64,000 bases of DNA from Ulva prolifera. Taxonomy: Eukaryota > Chlorophyta > Ulvophyceae > Ulvales > Ulvaceae. The position numbers were made by a program, and so were the translations under genes. Below, piece by piece: positions 34,647 through 45,807 of the stretch (the stretch's first letter is position 1; the number at the start of each line of letters is the position of its first letter). Below the pieces are notes generated by a model. That model saw nothing but the letters and a program-made list of their open reading frames with translations. It was not told the DNA's origin and did no database searches. Location: assembly GCA_023078555.1 (NCBI GenBank), contig CM041198.1:2158800-2222799 (forward strand). Direction: 5' to 3'.

Positions 34647-35554
34647 TCACGCGATGGGGATGCGGTGCGGGCTGGGGAGGGCTTGCTTGGGCACCATCAC
34701 CGTGAGCACCCCAGCCACACGCTCCGCCCGTGCCTGCCCCAGGTCCGCAATGTCCGGCAGTTTCAGAGCCCTCTTGGCGAGGCGCTGGGCCCTCTCCCGG
34801 CGCAGAAGCTTGGGCTGCGCAGGCGCCTCGGTGGCGTCTGGCTGTTCCAGCCCCGACGCGGCAGGCTCGGCAGGGGTGTCGCCATCTGTGGCGCGAGGAA
34901 CTTTTGCATCTGAAAACGCCTCTTGGGCCTTGGGCTGCGAAACGGAGATGGTGAGGGTGTCTTTGTCAATGTCGAGGTGGATGGCCTCCTTGGCCACGCC
35001 TGGCACATCTGCCACGATCTCAAACTCTGAATCCTTCTGCAGATACTGGCAGTCGTCAGTGTGAACTAGATAGGCTTCAATGCTTGTGAGTGATCGGATA
35101 GGCTCGAAGTAAGGGCAGCAGACACCTTGGGACCTTGGGGCAGGCTGCAGGCTCCACATGTGTAGGGTCTTAGAACACACCACAAGCTGAAAGCATTCAG
35201 ACATAAGCATTCACGACTGCAGCAGCAAATTGCGAACGAGTGAATAAACAAACAACAGCCTGCTATTTCCGTCTGATGTGCAGGTTCCGAGCTCAACATG
35301 ACACGTGTACATGCTGCATCAAGACCCAGCACTTGTTCAGCGCTGCAGCATTTGGCAGATGACATTCAAACCAGAACCATAAGAATGTATATGTACATTC
35401 CAAGGCAACGCACCTCATATACATCGACGGGGATGCGGCGCTGCGGCTGCTTGCTTGCACGTTTCGCAGAGCTGCAGCCTGCGCCAGACGGAGAGACGTC
35501 CGAGAGGACCATGTCTAGTAGAAGGGGCGAGAGGCCGTAGTTGACAGACACCAT
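34647..35554 (-). CDS. Small heat-shock protein Hsp20, type B, copy 4 (diverged)
   Basis: Exon 1 (35554-35414, 47 aa, MVSVNYGLSPLLLDMVL to IPVDVYE) joins exon 2 (35036-34647) in phase 0, giving 176 residues. The domain begins KDSEFEIVADVPGVAKEA. Its insertion (QEAFSDAKVPRATDGDTPAE) is unlike that of the other B copies. It continues KRALKLPDIADLGQARAERV and GVLTVMVPKQALPSPHRIPI, keeping the I-P-I motif. Exon 1 retains only the YG-x-x-P and LLDM-x-LSD positions of its siblings. It is the most diverged B gene, and its upstream region lacks the clear two-part heat-shock module. Confidence 0.9.
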
Positions 35555-35716
35555 ACTTCGATGGTGATCCGATCAATGCTGCGAAACTGAAGGAGTCTGT
35601 TGAAAGCAACCTGGAGAAAGTTGAGCCGGCGAAGGACTTGAAGATTCAAGCGTCAGTGCGGTAACGTCGCGCTCGCAGAAAGTCAGACCGAATGATGCTT
35701 CGATCAGAGTGGTCTA

Positions 35717-35835
35717 TGTATATATACAGATGTCTTGAATTTTCAACGGCTGGAACTGACATATCCATCACAGCAACAGTTTTCACAGTCATTGCGTTTC
35801 ATCGGCGCGGATGTGTCGAGAAGAGTGTGGAGCCG
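35717..35835 (-). promoter_or_regulatory. Probable promoter of type B copy 4, degenerate heat-shock elements
   Basis: A TATATATA stretch lies at 35717-35727, about 165 bp upstream of the ATG. At 35811-35835 GTGTCGAGAAGAGTGTGGAG resembles the GTGTCCAGAAGTGTGTGGGC of the sibling promoters. The flanking GAAG unit and the TTC-GAA half are missing. Confidence 0.5.
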
Positions 35836-37086
35836 TGGCGATGTGTCCAGATCGTTCCATGCTGCTCACGCGAGACATAGCCAAACGCATGTCTTTCGTA
35901 AAGAAAATCGCCATCAGCTGCAGTGCCACCAGCTACTACACGCTACGCATATGTAGCAGCAGCGTTTTTCACATGGGGACTTCTGATGCTGCCACATTCA
36001 GTCTTAATCTTGTGAAGCAATTGACGGCCAAGTAGGTCATTGATCAATATTTATCTCCCATGCAAGTGCTCGTCGACGACATCAGGCAGCATCTTTTGCG
36101 ATTCGCGTCACCACCAACGTAGTCTATGACTTCATCGCACGAGTGGTTTGGTCCACTCGTACAGAAACACCGGTGTTAGACAGTGCTTGCAAGCCTGCAA
36201 TGGCCAGTTCGAGTCTCCCACAACAATGGACACCGGGACGCTTGACCAGCGTGCTAGTCTCTGTCACAACCGGCATGGTGGCGCTTGAGGCATGGGGTGT
36301 GTTGCTGAGATCGGTGAGCATGTATGTAGCGATTTATTCAATTGCAACGCACGCTTTATTACCAAGATGCGCTGAACAAGCACTCATGTTCTATGCTGGA
36401 GATCCAGAGTGCATCTATCGCCCGCTCACTCCTGTGTCCCCATGACCCAAAGGCTCCTGCCTTCTACAGTACAATCTTCCTAGTTGGCTACCTGATAACC
36501 TCTTCATCTAACACAATAGCGCCCTTATCACCGATGCATCGGATGCAATGGACCCGCCGCATCAATTGTATTGTGTCAACCGTCTGCACTTGCTTCTCAC
36601 CCAAGGGCAACAGGTCTGGTTGTCCGTGCAAGCTCGTCGGGCCTACGCCAAGTGACATTGTGTGCTGTTGATCAGACTCAGGCAGAACAGTCCGAACGAG
36701 GCACGGCACTCCTTACATGACCATTTTATGCTATCTACCACGCCATCACGTTCGCTTATTTGTATCTTTTGTCACAGACTTGAGCGCTCAGACATGTGGT
36801 GCTACACTACCTTCCGAGTTCCTACCGAATTCCACTTCACCTCACCTCATGCAAGCTCAAGAGCATCATATCTCACTACCCGCATCCCTCAACACGCTTA
36901 CCCAAACCTCCAGATTTGAGTCCGCAAGCTGCCAATTCTCGATCTCACACAGCGTCACACCTCCTGCTACTCATATTCCAAGCAGTCACATACTCGCACG
37001 AACAGCCACACTGCCGCACTGCCTCTCATCTCTTCATCATTAATCATCATTTCCCCTGCTCCGCCTCCTCATCATCCTGTCGCCAC
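35836..37086. other. Intergenic between Hsp20 cluster and CCT gene
   Basis: No supportable gene. The last 300 bp are the 3' flank of the CCT-domain exon. Base composition is lower in GC than the flanking exons. Confidence 0.45.
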
Positions 37087-37563
37087 CTATGCCGCAGACA
37101 TTGTCGCCGCAGCGGAGGCAATGGCGGGGGCGACGGTGGCTCTGGCTTTGAAGCGGCCGCGGCTTCGCGGCGCGGCCTGCGCATTAGCTTGCCGGTAGGC
37201 ATATTTCACCTTGTTGGGTTTCTTCAACGCGGCTTTCTTCACACGGAGCTTGTCTTTGGCATAGGCTCGGTAAGCCTTCCTCTCTCGCAGCTTCTGTCGA
37301 ATTTCAGGCCGGAGCGACATTGGGATGTATGTCTCCACGCTGTCTGGGTTGGCCGCATGGTGTTGACCTGCCTTTGCGTCGGTGCCAGCCACAGTGTCCA
37401 GGCTGGTCTCGTGGCGGTTGCCTGCCTTCAGGGCTGTGCCAGTCAAATCGATGAGGTTGACTGCGGGCGGCGGTGAAGGCTGTGGTGACGGCGCCGTGTG
37501 GCAGGGCGGCCGCGGCTGCGCTGGCAAGGCAGCAAGCAGCGACACGGCTACGTTGCTCCGCAT
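37087..37563 (-). CDS. CCT-motif protein, terminal exon
   Basis: This open frame of about 158 residues ends in a CCT (CONSTANS, CO-like, TOC1) type basic motif: RAYAKDKLRVKKAALKKP followed by NKVKYAYRQANAQAAPRSRG and RFKAR. It matches the family pattern of basic residues, a KxxYxxRxxxA core and a PR-x-x-GRF end. CCT motifs serve nuclear localisation and DNA or partner binding in circadian and light-response regulators. No B-box or response-regulator receiver domain is visible, so upstream exons are probably missing; acceptor-like ACACAG and GCTGAG sites lie just before the first ATG at 37563. The N-terminal part is Pro/Ala/Ser-rich. The family is called on a short motif only. Confidence 0.6.
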   Translation of the reverse strand: MRSNVAVSLLAALPAQPRPPCHTAPSPQPSPPPAVNLIDLTGTALKAGNRHETSLDTVAGTDAKAGQHHAANPDSVETYIPMSLRPEIRQKLRERKAYRAYAKDKLRVKKAALKKPNKVKYAYRQANAQAAPRSRGRFKARATVAPAIASAAATMSAA

Positions 37564-37793
37564 CACCTCAGCCTGTGTGTCTGGGGCGTGCAGCGTGCAC
37601 GGGTGCTCGGAACGGGTGCCCTGCAGATCCCAGCTGCGGGTTTACTCTCTGACGTGGCAGTCAGTCTCCGTGTGATGCTGAGAGATCCGCCGGCCGTGCG
37701 AGAGCCACCGATACTGATGGAGCAGGCAGCACGTGTTGACACAACACAGGACACGTGTTCCAGCAGAGTGCATGGGTGCATACATAACACATA

Positions 37794-37880
37794 TCGGCAT
37801 ATGTGGTCCCGTTAATGCGGAGCTGTCAATGTCCAAAAGGATACGGCTCAGTAAATTCAGATTTACTTTACTTTACACAG
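37794..37880 (+). repeat. 85-bp dispersed repeat, copy 3
   Basis: TCGGCATATGTGGTCCCGTT at the left end and GGCTCAGTAAATTCAGATTT, then TACACAG, at the right end. It is about 230 bp upstream of the CCT exon. Confidence 0.8.
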
Positions 37881-40800
37881 GAGGGTCAGGGGATGTGCAC
37901 ACCTCCAGCAGTAGCAGTATCACGACCACCTGCAGCAAGTGGTCCAGTTCCTCGCGGCTGAAGTCCTTGAGCAGGATCTCCAAGTCTTCGACTTCAGGCA
38001 TGATCATGGCCATTATTGGATGCCTGCATAGCGACAGTCCCTGGGCAAGTGCATCGATGACAGCCAGTGGCTGTGTGCATGCAAAATTGCTTTCAGTGCC
38101 ACAGATTCGCGCTGCGCATGCCCTCGAGATCAGTCGCATGCATTGCAAGCCGCATCTTGCTAGCTCGCCCGACACTTGGCCACTGCTTGGCACCTTCGAT
38201 CACGCCGTGTTGTCTCCTGAGATACGTGGGCAAATTTGGGGAGGCAGGTATACGTATACCTGCTGTAGCAGCGTTAGGCTAGCGTACACAAGAAGCACCA
38301 CTGCGACCGCCAACAGCGCACAAGACGTGGAGGCAGGCGCATCAGCAGTGCTGATTCAGCACACGCTATGTACATCGTTGATGTCGTGCGAGGTGTGGTG
38401 TGTTCCTCGAGCAGCGTCGGACATGCGCACAGATGTCAGCCACAAACACGAGCACACTTCCGGATTCGCGTTGTCGACTGTATCTTTGTGAGAAAAAGGC
38501 AGATGTCGCTTGAAAACAATTGTGTGTGTATCAAGCATCGAGATGGTCCAAATGTGATGGTAGTGTGCTCTGCGGAGTCTAGGCATCGGTGCGAGTGAGC
38601 GCAAGCTTCTAGTTGATTCACCTGGGCACGGCATAAGCTTGCGACGACGTGCCCGACCTCGTACATCACCGCCACAACGAGAGACACAACCTCTTTTGGC
38701 GCACACATAGACACACACGTCGTCAGATTAGGCTGTCCTTGTCACGAACGACATCTCGGCGTGAATTCAGCTGAAGCTAGTTCACGCCAGGACGTCGCTC
38801 ACCTACCGACTGGTCGCATGCGGCACCAGAACTATCCAGCTTGCAACATCTCGTGACTTTGAGTAGAGCATCGTTGCAGGCATCGCAGACAGACTTCACT
38901 ACGGGTCCCATCTCGGCCATGGGAGCCGGCCTAGCCCGGAACGCATACACCAAGCCTGAACACGAACAGAGCAGACATGGGTCCTAACTGAATCAGATGT
39001 TTCGTACCTGTGTACAGCGAGGAGCGTGCAGACACAACCGGGCTTCACGCTTGTGACAGCACTGCGAATGTTGAGGAGAGGGCTTCTGAGAATGAGTGGA
39101 GGCGCCTTGCTGGTCAAGAGATCTCACGTTATAGTGTGCGTATCAGATTGCTGCCGCACAATATATCAGTTGCGGTGCGCTGAATTTGTTCTGTCGATGT
39201 GTGCACTTGTTTGCGGTGTACGCCACACGATACCGCGGTATACCGCAAGCGACATCACAGGCCGATACTGGCCACGTCCTTGCTGACGCCGATATGCCTA
39301 TGTGGCGCCGCCCGACATATGCATGATGTGATTACGTGAGGCGATCATATGCATGCGCACCTGCGAAGCGGCCGTGGCGAACAGCATCAGCATATGCATA
39401 TGCCACACGCAAGAGATCGGGGTACACGGGCAGTGCACTGGTGGCGGCGAATGCGGTGAGGGGGAAAAAAAGCAGTGACGGCGGGAAGGGCAGCGGGGGC
39501 ACCCCTCGCCACCATAGTGCTTGCACCAAAACATACCACACTAAAGAAACAAGCAGTTGATACACCATGCTGATCAATTGTAGCTTTGTCGAGAGACAAC
39601 CTTGTGCTGCGTTCATTCACACCGGGCCCGGACACTCTTGTGTAAGTCTACTGTACATTGTACCAGCATATGGCTATGAAAAGCTCTACGGAACCATAGT
39701 AAAGTAAAGCAAAGTAAATCTAAATAGTTGTATACTCTGTCACAACTGGCTTCATCGTTCCCGAGGCCGTGCCAACCGCAGCGGCACTGCAGCAGCAGCG
39801 TCATCCTTCACGACATGGCCAACTCCGGAGTTGAAGCCCCCGGCCCATGTGGGCCCTGATCTCCGTGCCGAGCGGTGGCGTATACAAAGCTCCATCATTG
39901 GCTTCGCCTCAGGCCGCAGGCAAACCTGATGCCGAGCCCATGCAGCTGCAGCCTCCCTGCATCTCGGCCAGAAAAAACATGTTCGGCCGCGCCCCCACCA
40001 GCCTCACAAACCGGCATTGCTTTCGTTGTGCAACTTGCGGCGGTGTTGTGGCGGCCACGACATGAACACAGCCGAGGATGCGCTGTTTGAATTGAGGGAT
40101 TGTCAACTTTCAAACGTGATGTAATAAAATCACTGTTCCATAGTTAACAGCATGGCTGTGTTCAGTGAATGCGTTGAGATGATCAGCATGAAACATGACG
40201 AAGACTTGCGCTTCACAGCTGTACTAGTACATATCACAGAGCATACGTGAGCTACTTCAGCTGCCCCCTCCCGCTCCCCCCATTGGCCAAGTGGCGTGGC
40301 TGAAGCGCAGACTATCTTCAGATTAGCGGGGGCTCTAGCGTCAGCGCTGGGAGAGCAGCGCGGCGAGCGCGGCGGCAGCGGGAAAGACAGGCAAGGGGGC
40401 AGACGGCTGGCAAGGTGGGCGGGCGAAGCGGGCTGGCCCCCGGAGCCAAGCCGGGCTCGGCGCTGCCGCCTCTGCCGGAGCGGCGCGCAGGGTGCACCTC
40501 CACAGTCGAGCATGCATCTGCCGCGAGCGATTCCGGGGCGAGCTCATGAGCTGATCAGCCTGCGCAGGCCGAGACAAATATATGCACTGGGTACCCAGTG
40601 TACGTAAGGCACTGCAGCGCCTTGCAGATGTGCGCATGCGTGAACACACCCGCGATCGCGACCCGCGAGGGGCCCCGGTGTTTCTTTTCCCATCTGCGGA
40701 CATGTCTACCGGGGAACATGAATGTACCTCCGACAGCGTTGGCGCAGCTGAGGATATCCATATCGCGCGCCTGTCCCGATGGCTACTCGCGCACGTTAGG

Positions 40801-41150
40801 TAGGGCTGGCGCTTGTGTGTGGTGTATACGTAAGGAGCGCGTGGTGCCACAACATAGTCATACGACAGCTAGGAGGTGAGCTTGCGGTGCTGCTGCAGTC
40901 TGGTTGTCGTCTGTGTGAACGATGCTTCGGATTCTCAAGCTGTGTTTGTCTGGACCCTTACACTCGTCTGCAATGAACATTTGCGTTTCCCCCGGAGACA
41001 GAGGTGCGCAATGTATGCCTAGCCATTTGGCTACATATCTGGAACATACAACCTCTTTTGTTTGCTTTCTTCCATTTTGTGTTTTATACAAACTTTATGT
41101 GATGTTTGCCATCACACACGCCAACAAGCACAAGCCAGGTGTCGTTTGTG
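37881..41150. other. Gene-poor stretch
   Basis: A minus-strand frame at 38193-37873 contains a leucine-rich stretch (FSREELDHLLQVVVILLLLE) that could be an exon, possibly of the CCT locus, but it is unsupported. A 20-bp palindrome (GCAGGTATACGTATACCTGC) lies at 38244-38263. An inverted partial 85-bp repeat lies at 39695-39727. A GC-rich tract at 40.26-40.55 kb has open frames on both strands and no motif. Confidence 0.4.
39695..39727 (-). repeat. 85-bp dispersed repeat, partial inverted copy
   Basis: Read on the minus strand it gives CTATTTAGATTTACTTTGCT then TTACTTTACTATGG, matching the right end of the family (CAGATTTACTTTACTTTACA). Confidence 0.5.
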
Positions 41151-41154
41151 GCCA

Positions 41155-41535
41155 CTGACACAACCCTGGCGACCGTCGCTGTTTTCATGCCACGCCTCAC
41201 GGTAGACGCAGGCGCTGCGCATGTCGTGCTTCAAGCACGACATGCAGCCTCCGCCCAGGGAGCGGGCGCGACAGCGGACTGGGCGGAATTCAGCGAATCC
41301 ACTGCTGGGAGGGCGCCTGCATACGCAACCTGCAGCCTGTGGTTGGCTCCAACTGCTGTGGAGCCGTGTGAATACATTGGTAAGGCAACTGCCTGGGTGT
41401 GATTCAATGGCGAGCTGGGCGGTCGCGACGGACCGGACGTCATGTCTACAAATTCACAGTGTGAGTTCCTCGGTCCTAGTGCTACCACCGATCATGGGAG
41501 GTGCAAGGGCTTCTGCATGTGGCCTTTAAGGAAAG
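41155..41535 (+). mobile_element. Decayed copy of the 17.1-kb retroelement end
   Basis: The plus-strand translation shows MPRLTVDAGAAHVV, ARHAASAQGAGATADWAEF and WLAPTAVEPCEYIGKATAWV. These align in order with MPRLEMAAVDVVV, ARETGATAERAED and FVPFAVESCGFMGKAAVRFV of the 17.1-kb copy. The frame is then broken by a stop. The site is interrupted by a 27-bp palindrome at 41219-41245. Confidence 0.6.
41219..41245. repeat. 27-bp perfect palindrome
   Basis: GCATGTCGTGCTT, one C, then the exact complement. It lies within the decayed retroelement fragment. Confidence 0.9.
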
Positions 41536-41556
41536 CTTTGCGCTGCGATGCTTGAT

Positions 41557-41587
<31 letters not shown>
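41557..41587. repeat. Run of 31 G
   Basis: An uninterrupted homopolymer of 31 G on the plus strand. A second run of the same length occurs at 62360-62390. Confidence 0.9.
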
Positions 41588-42870
41588 CGCTGGAGAGCCC
41601 ATATGTTCTGCACCTGTGTTCGGCTTGTGCTACAGTGTCAGATTGTTGATGGTGATGATCCGTGATTTCATGCACAGGTGCTGGTGGCGGGCGTTGGCTG
41701 CGACGATGGCGAAGTGAGAGGCATGGTGGACCGACCACTGGCATCCACACTGCCTTGAGGAGCCTCAGGAAGCTTCTACTCCGTCACAAGAATGCCACCT
41801 GTTGGGTAGGCAGCCGCTGTGTGCCTGTGGTGCTTTTTCCCAGCTCTTATGGCTGTATGAATGTACATGCGGGTTTGTGGCCGCAGTGACGGCGCAATTG
41901 TCAGTTGCTGCTGTGCCGGGGCTGGTTGCTAGGTTGATTGCATGGCGGTACTATGGCTGTAGGCGGTGCTCTACAGGCTGCGAGTGCAAAATCTGTAATG
42001 ATCTGTGTTGTCACCCGGGCTGCTGAGGCTGATGTGCATCCGTTGCCTCTGCCTAGGCTACGTGCGACACCTGCCTCACCCACTGATATAACGTTCCAAG
42101 CACGCCAGGAATTGCTATTCATGAAATCGTTCTTCAGGCTAGGTGACGCTGTCCAGTAAAATCACCTGACAAACCTGTCTGTGAGGGCACACTGGTCTGG
42201 GCCCAACCTTGATCCTCGCCGTGCAACCGCTGTGACAGCGTGCGCCAATATGTGCAGCATTTAAAATTCCTGGCAACATTGCGAACAGTAAGCATGACTT
42301 TGGGCAGGCCTGCCTGCGTTCGCGCGAGGTGATTTGGTTGACACATGCCATAATCCGCTGCATAAACCTCACCGCGACAGGATAAACCTAGGTACGTACG
42401 GAGCACGCGCAGTCGCCAATACAGCGCACGCTACCCTCTTAAGATATATATAATGCATTGATCTCGCCTCTATTATAGTCGAGAGCAGTACAGCTCAGAA
42501 AGCAGAACGCTCCCATTGAGACAACTTTCAAGGCATCGCATTGTATTGCTTCAAGCTCTGAATGCAATCACAGTAGACGCTGACAAGACCTCTGAAGCTT
42601 AATTCGTACCACTAGAAGCAGCCCGCAACTTTATGGCGTCTACGCGGTGCATCGCTGTTGTGTTCGCGCCACAGGTTCGGCACTGGCTTGCTCAGTCTAG
42701 CTCTGGCGACACGGTCACAGGACTGCAAAGCACCGCGTCCACGTTGCCATTTATCGGCGACTGTGTTTCATGTCGGCGTTTGGGCAGTGCCTCTGGTGTA
42801 GCAGTGCCGTTTGTAAACGGATTGGGACGGAGCCGGTTCAACGACGAGGGAGCGCGTGTTCATTTGCGGT
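41588..42870. other. Upstream region of the NmrA-like gene
   Basis: No gene recognised. A TATATATAAT string near 42445 could be a promoter for the following gene, though it is about 425 bp from the ATG, so an untranslated first exon is possible. Confidence 0.4.
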
Positions 42871-43941
42871 ATGGAAATGGGAAGGTGTGGTTTGCAGGGC
42901 GGCATGGGCGACGTTGGGAAGTATGTAGTCGCACATGCTTTGAAGACAGCAGGCGTGACGGTCAAGCCTGTCGCGATGACGAGCAAGGCCACGGCTGAAC
43001 CGAAGTTCGATTTCGAAGTCGACGTCAAGCCACAGAGCCTCCAAGACCAGCTCAAAGCCGTATTCGAGGACATCACGCCTGCACAGGTACGAATCACGCT
43101 GCTGTAGATCGTCGCGTATAGATTCAAGCGCCCGGATATCATTCGCCACGGTCGTGGCATGGGTGTGCCTGCTTTATCATACACGACTCAGCTGAGCTTA
43201 TCCGGCTCCCATCCCCTCATCAATGCGATGTTTCGCCACATTACCTCACGTTTAATCGTCTTTGTGCTGCTTTACCTCTACATGCCGGCGGTAGCAAACC
43301 GTGTTGCCTACATATGCTGCATGTACAAATCGTCCAGTGCATCCGCATGGCCTCAACAAACACCTGTTGATAGGCTCTCTACATGCGCATAAAATTGCTC
43401 AGCTCTATTGCAGGTCGTGCTGGAGGATGTAGGCGCGCAACAGCAGCTCGAGCAGGAGTTCACAGGCGTGGATGCAGTCGTCGCCTGCATTGGATCCCGC
43501 CAGCCAGGCAGCAAGTTCCCCGAACTCAAAGCACGATGGTGCAAATCCGGAGCAGACATCGTCAGCAAAGCCATGGCTGCCACAGGAGTACAGCGCCTCG
43601 TGCTCCTGTCGTCGTTTGGCATCAATGATGACTTCACCCCCTTCAGTGCCATCAAGCTCCTCTGGAGTGCCATGCTCAACACCAGCCTGCGGCAACCGAA
43701 GAAGGACCTGTACGCAATGGAGGCGTGTGTCTGTGCGACGGAGCTGGACTATGTGCTGGTCAGAGGGATGGGGCTGACACCAGAGGCGCCACCGACAGGG
43801 AAGTGGAAGGTGCTGTCAGCCAGGGGCCAGGGCAGGCTGGGCATTTCGATCGCCAAGTCAGATGTTGCACAGTTCATGTTGAATGAGGCGCTCGAGCCTT
43901 CGTTTCATCGCCAGCCCGTCACCGTTGGCTCTCCTGCATAG
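42871..43941 (+). CDS. NmrA/SDR-like NAD(P)-binding protein
   Basis: Two exons (42871-43086 and 43414-43941) join in phase 0 to give 247 residues, typical of atypical short-chain dehydrogenases of the NAD(P)H-binding type. The N-terminal glycine loop is GLQGGMGDVGKYV. Then come an acidic second-strand region, FTGVDAVVACIGSRQPGSKF, and the alcohol-dehydrogenase-like centre GVQRLVLLSSFGINDD, where a Tyr-x3-Lys catalytic pair is not evident. Finally LDYVLVRGMGLT and AKSDVAQFMLNEAL, the usual C-terminal pattern of this group. It may bind the cofactor without classical dehydrogenase activity. The start was chosen as the first in-frame ATG before the glycine loop; the first beta strand is short, so the true N-terminus may lie in an upstream exon (VFICGME precedes in the same frame). 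Confidence 0.75.
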
Positions 43942-45807
43942 CCTCTGTCCTCTGGAGTCGAGTGCCTGGGCGTTTCCCGTGTATGCTGTGTTTCCCTGAT
44001 GGCGAGGTGTCACAGTTGTGTCACACTTGCAAGGTGTGTAGAATTGCCATAGCCTTGCCGTTCCACAGCAGCTGCTGTCGTCAGCGCTGATGTCCGTATG
44101 CATCATCCTCGTGGCCTCACTCGATGTGCTCCGGATTGCACCTCAGCACTGCAGCGCCACGCCATGGCGCCGGCTCGTTGCAGGTCATACGACCTATAGA
44201 GCCAGCTGGATTCGGCTGCAAGGACGCTGGCAATGCTGTGGTTGCCTGAGTAGCTGAACGCGATAGGTGGAGATTCTGCACGTGCTGCATGGACCAAGCA
44301 GTTGAAAATCGTAGCATGTGTACAAACTGTATGGGGCCATGATGCAATCCAACCCTTGGATAGGGCGTATTGTGGGCGTTGCAATTGACATCCAGCACTG
44401 CTGCAGCAGAAGCTGTAGCTGTGAGGCCCTTCTGACTGCACATCAGACCGCCCCTCTCAGAGTCTGGCAAGCGACTGGGCCTGCATGATTCGATTGCCTG
44501 AAAGGCCACGCCCTGCGATGGTAGTGCCACTGGGGATGTAGAATCGCCGAAGCTGCCATTGCACAAGCTCATTGTAATGGAGATGATGTGAGGTGCACAG
44601 CTGCAGAGCCGCAAAAGCTCTGCCATTGTCTGGTCGCATCCATCCCAGTCTGCGATGCTTTCAGACCGAGCTTCACATCCCTGCAAGCTCCCGGACACAC
44701 ACTTGTGGGCACTTGAATTTTCTTGGCCCCCAGTTGTTCAACTCTGTTTGCCGCTTGGCAGCAGCCGCCCACAGCCGGAGGCGCCCACAGTCCGCAGTTC
44801 TTCGACTTAAAGTCTCACCTGTCCCTCCCCCCCCCGTCCCACGGAGTGCCATCAGACAGGTCGCATTGCAGCGAAATTGTCGACAATGAATCTACAGCAA
44901 GCTCACCAGCGGTGCTCGGCCGCATGCCTGTACATGTGCAGCACCAGCGGCGGCACTCATGCTTGCTGTGCACAGCATGGTGTAGGAACTCGAGTGCAGT
45001 GCAAGTGGGCCGGGTGGCAGTCCAGTGGTGCAGCGGTCATGTCACTGGACTGCCACAGGTGGCCAGGTCGGCCAGGCCCAGGGCAGCATCGCGGGCTGTA
45101 CATCGATGTATGCCGATCGGTACAGAAGCTGCCGGATCGCTCACAGGTGAACTGCAGGGATCACATGCATCCACATGCATTTGATATGTATGCATGATTG
45201 TCGGCTATGCCGTACCTGCGCTTGGCGATGAGGTGCGACTCGTAGCGCTCGAGCCCCCAGCTCGTTCTACAGTGCCATGGCTGCAGCTGCACCATTGGCT
45301 ACGCCCAGTGACTGGCCATGGCATGGCTCACCCTACATGCCCATACTGTCGAGGCACCGTGGCCACCTCGCACCAGAGCTCTTGCGGGAGGTGGTCACGG
45401 CGGCCGCCCGGAGTCAGAACCATATGGAACCAGCATGCATGCATGTGTGCATTGACGGCACCGATGGGGGTCTTCAGAGCATTACTATCAGCACATACCA
45501 GTAAAGTTGTATGTTGACGTCTTTTCACCGAGGGTTATTTTCTTGATGTAACGCTACTTGCACCTTCGCTACTTGTTTGTGTGATCCGGGCCCGTTACAA
45601 GGCAGCGTTGACTCGCCCTGGTGGCCACAGCACCGTCGTGGCTATGGTGTATCAACTGCGCCATTCGAAAGGTGACGGTGACAGGTGACTCTGCACTTGC
45701 AATGAGCTGCATTTATGCGTTCGTAGTCAGTATTACTGGTAAAACATTACCTCTGTCCTGGCACGAGTTTCGCGCTGCCCTTCCTCGACGTGCTCGTCTT
45801 GAACAGC
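43942..45807. other. Intergenic with one unassigned open frame
   Basis: A minus-strand frame at 44698-44117 (about 190 codons) is the longest here. It has no recognisable motif and may be chance. A 45-bp near-palindromic repeat lies at 45014-45056. A plus-strand stretch near 45340-45500 (HLAPELLREVVTAAARSQN) could be an upstream exon of the LRR gene, but the join was not established. Confidence 0.35.
45014..45056. repeat. 45-bp near-palindromic repeat (copy 3)
   Basis: GTGGCAGTCCAGTG and CACTGGACTGCCAC form perfect 14-bp arms. Both arms carry the same change (AAT to AGT on one, ATT to ACT on the other) relative to the copy at 22108, a compensatory change that keeps the hairpin. Confidence 0.8.

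Larger units (their letters stand above)
14364..35835. repeat. Tandem segmental duplication holding six Hsp20 genes
   Basis: Block 1 runs roughly 14360-24060 and block 2 roughly 25690-35830, each with genes in the order A, B, B on the minus strand. Similarity extends outside the genes. The tract around 16480 (GGCCAACAGCTGCTGCC) recurs near 27920; that around 16634 (AGATCTGAGCG, then AGCGCTACAG) recurs near 28095; that near 20955 (GTGCTGAGGCCAATGCTCTG) recurs near 32454; that near 21026 (ACAGTTGATGCAAG) recurs near 32572. Offsets of about 11.0-11.5 kb are constant for most landmarks and rise to about 12.4 kb for the last gene pair, indicating later insertions or deletions. Confidence 0.8.

Noticed and set aside
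44117..44698. 190-codon minus-strand frame as a gene
   Set aside because: No recognisable motif, no splice support and no start context; kept only as an unassigned open frame.
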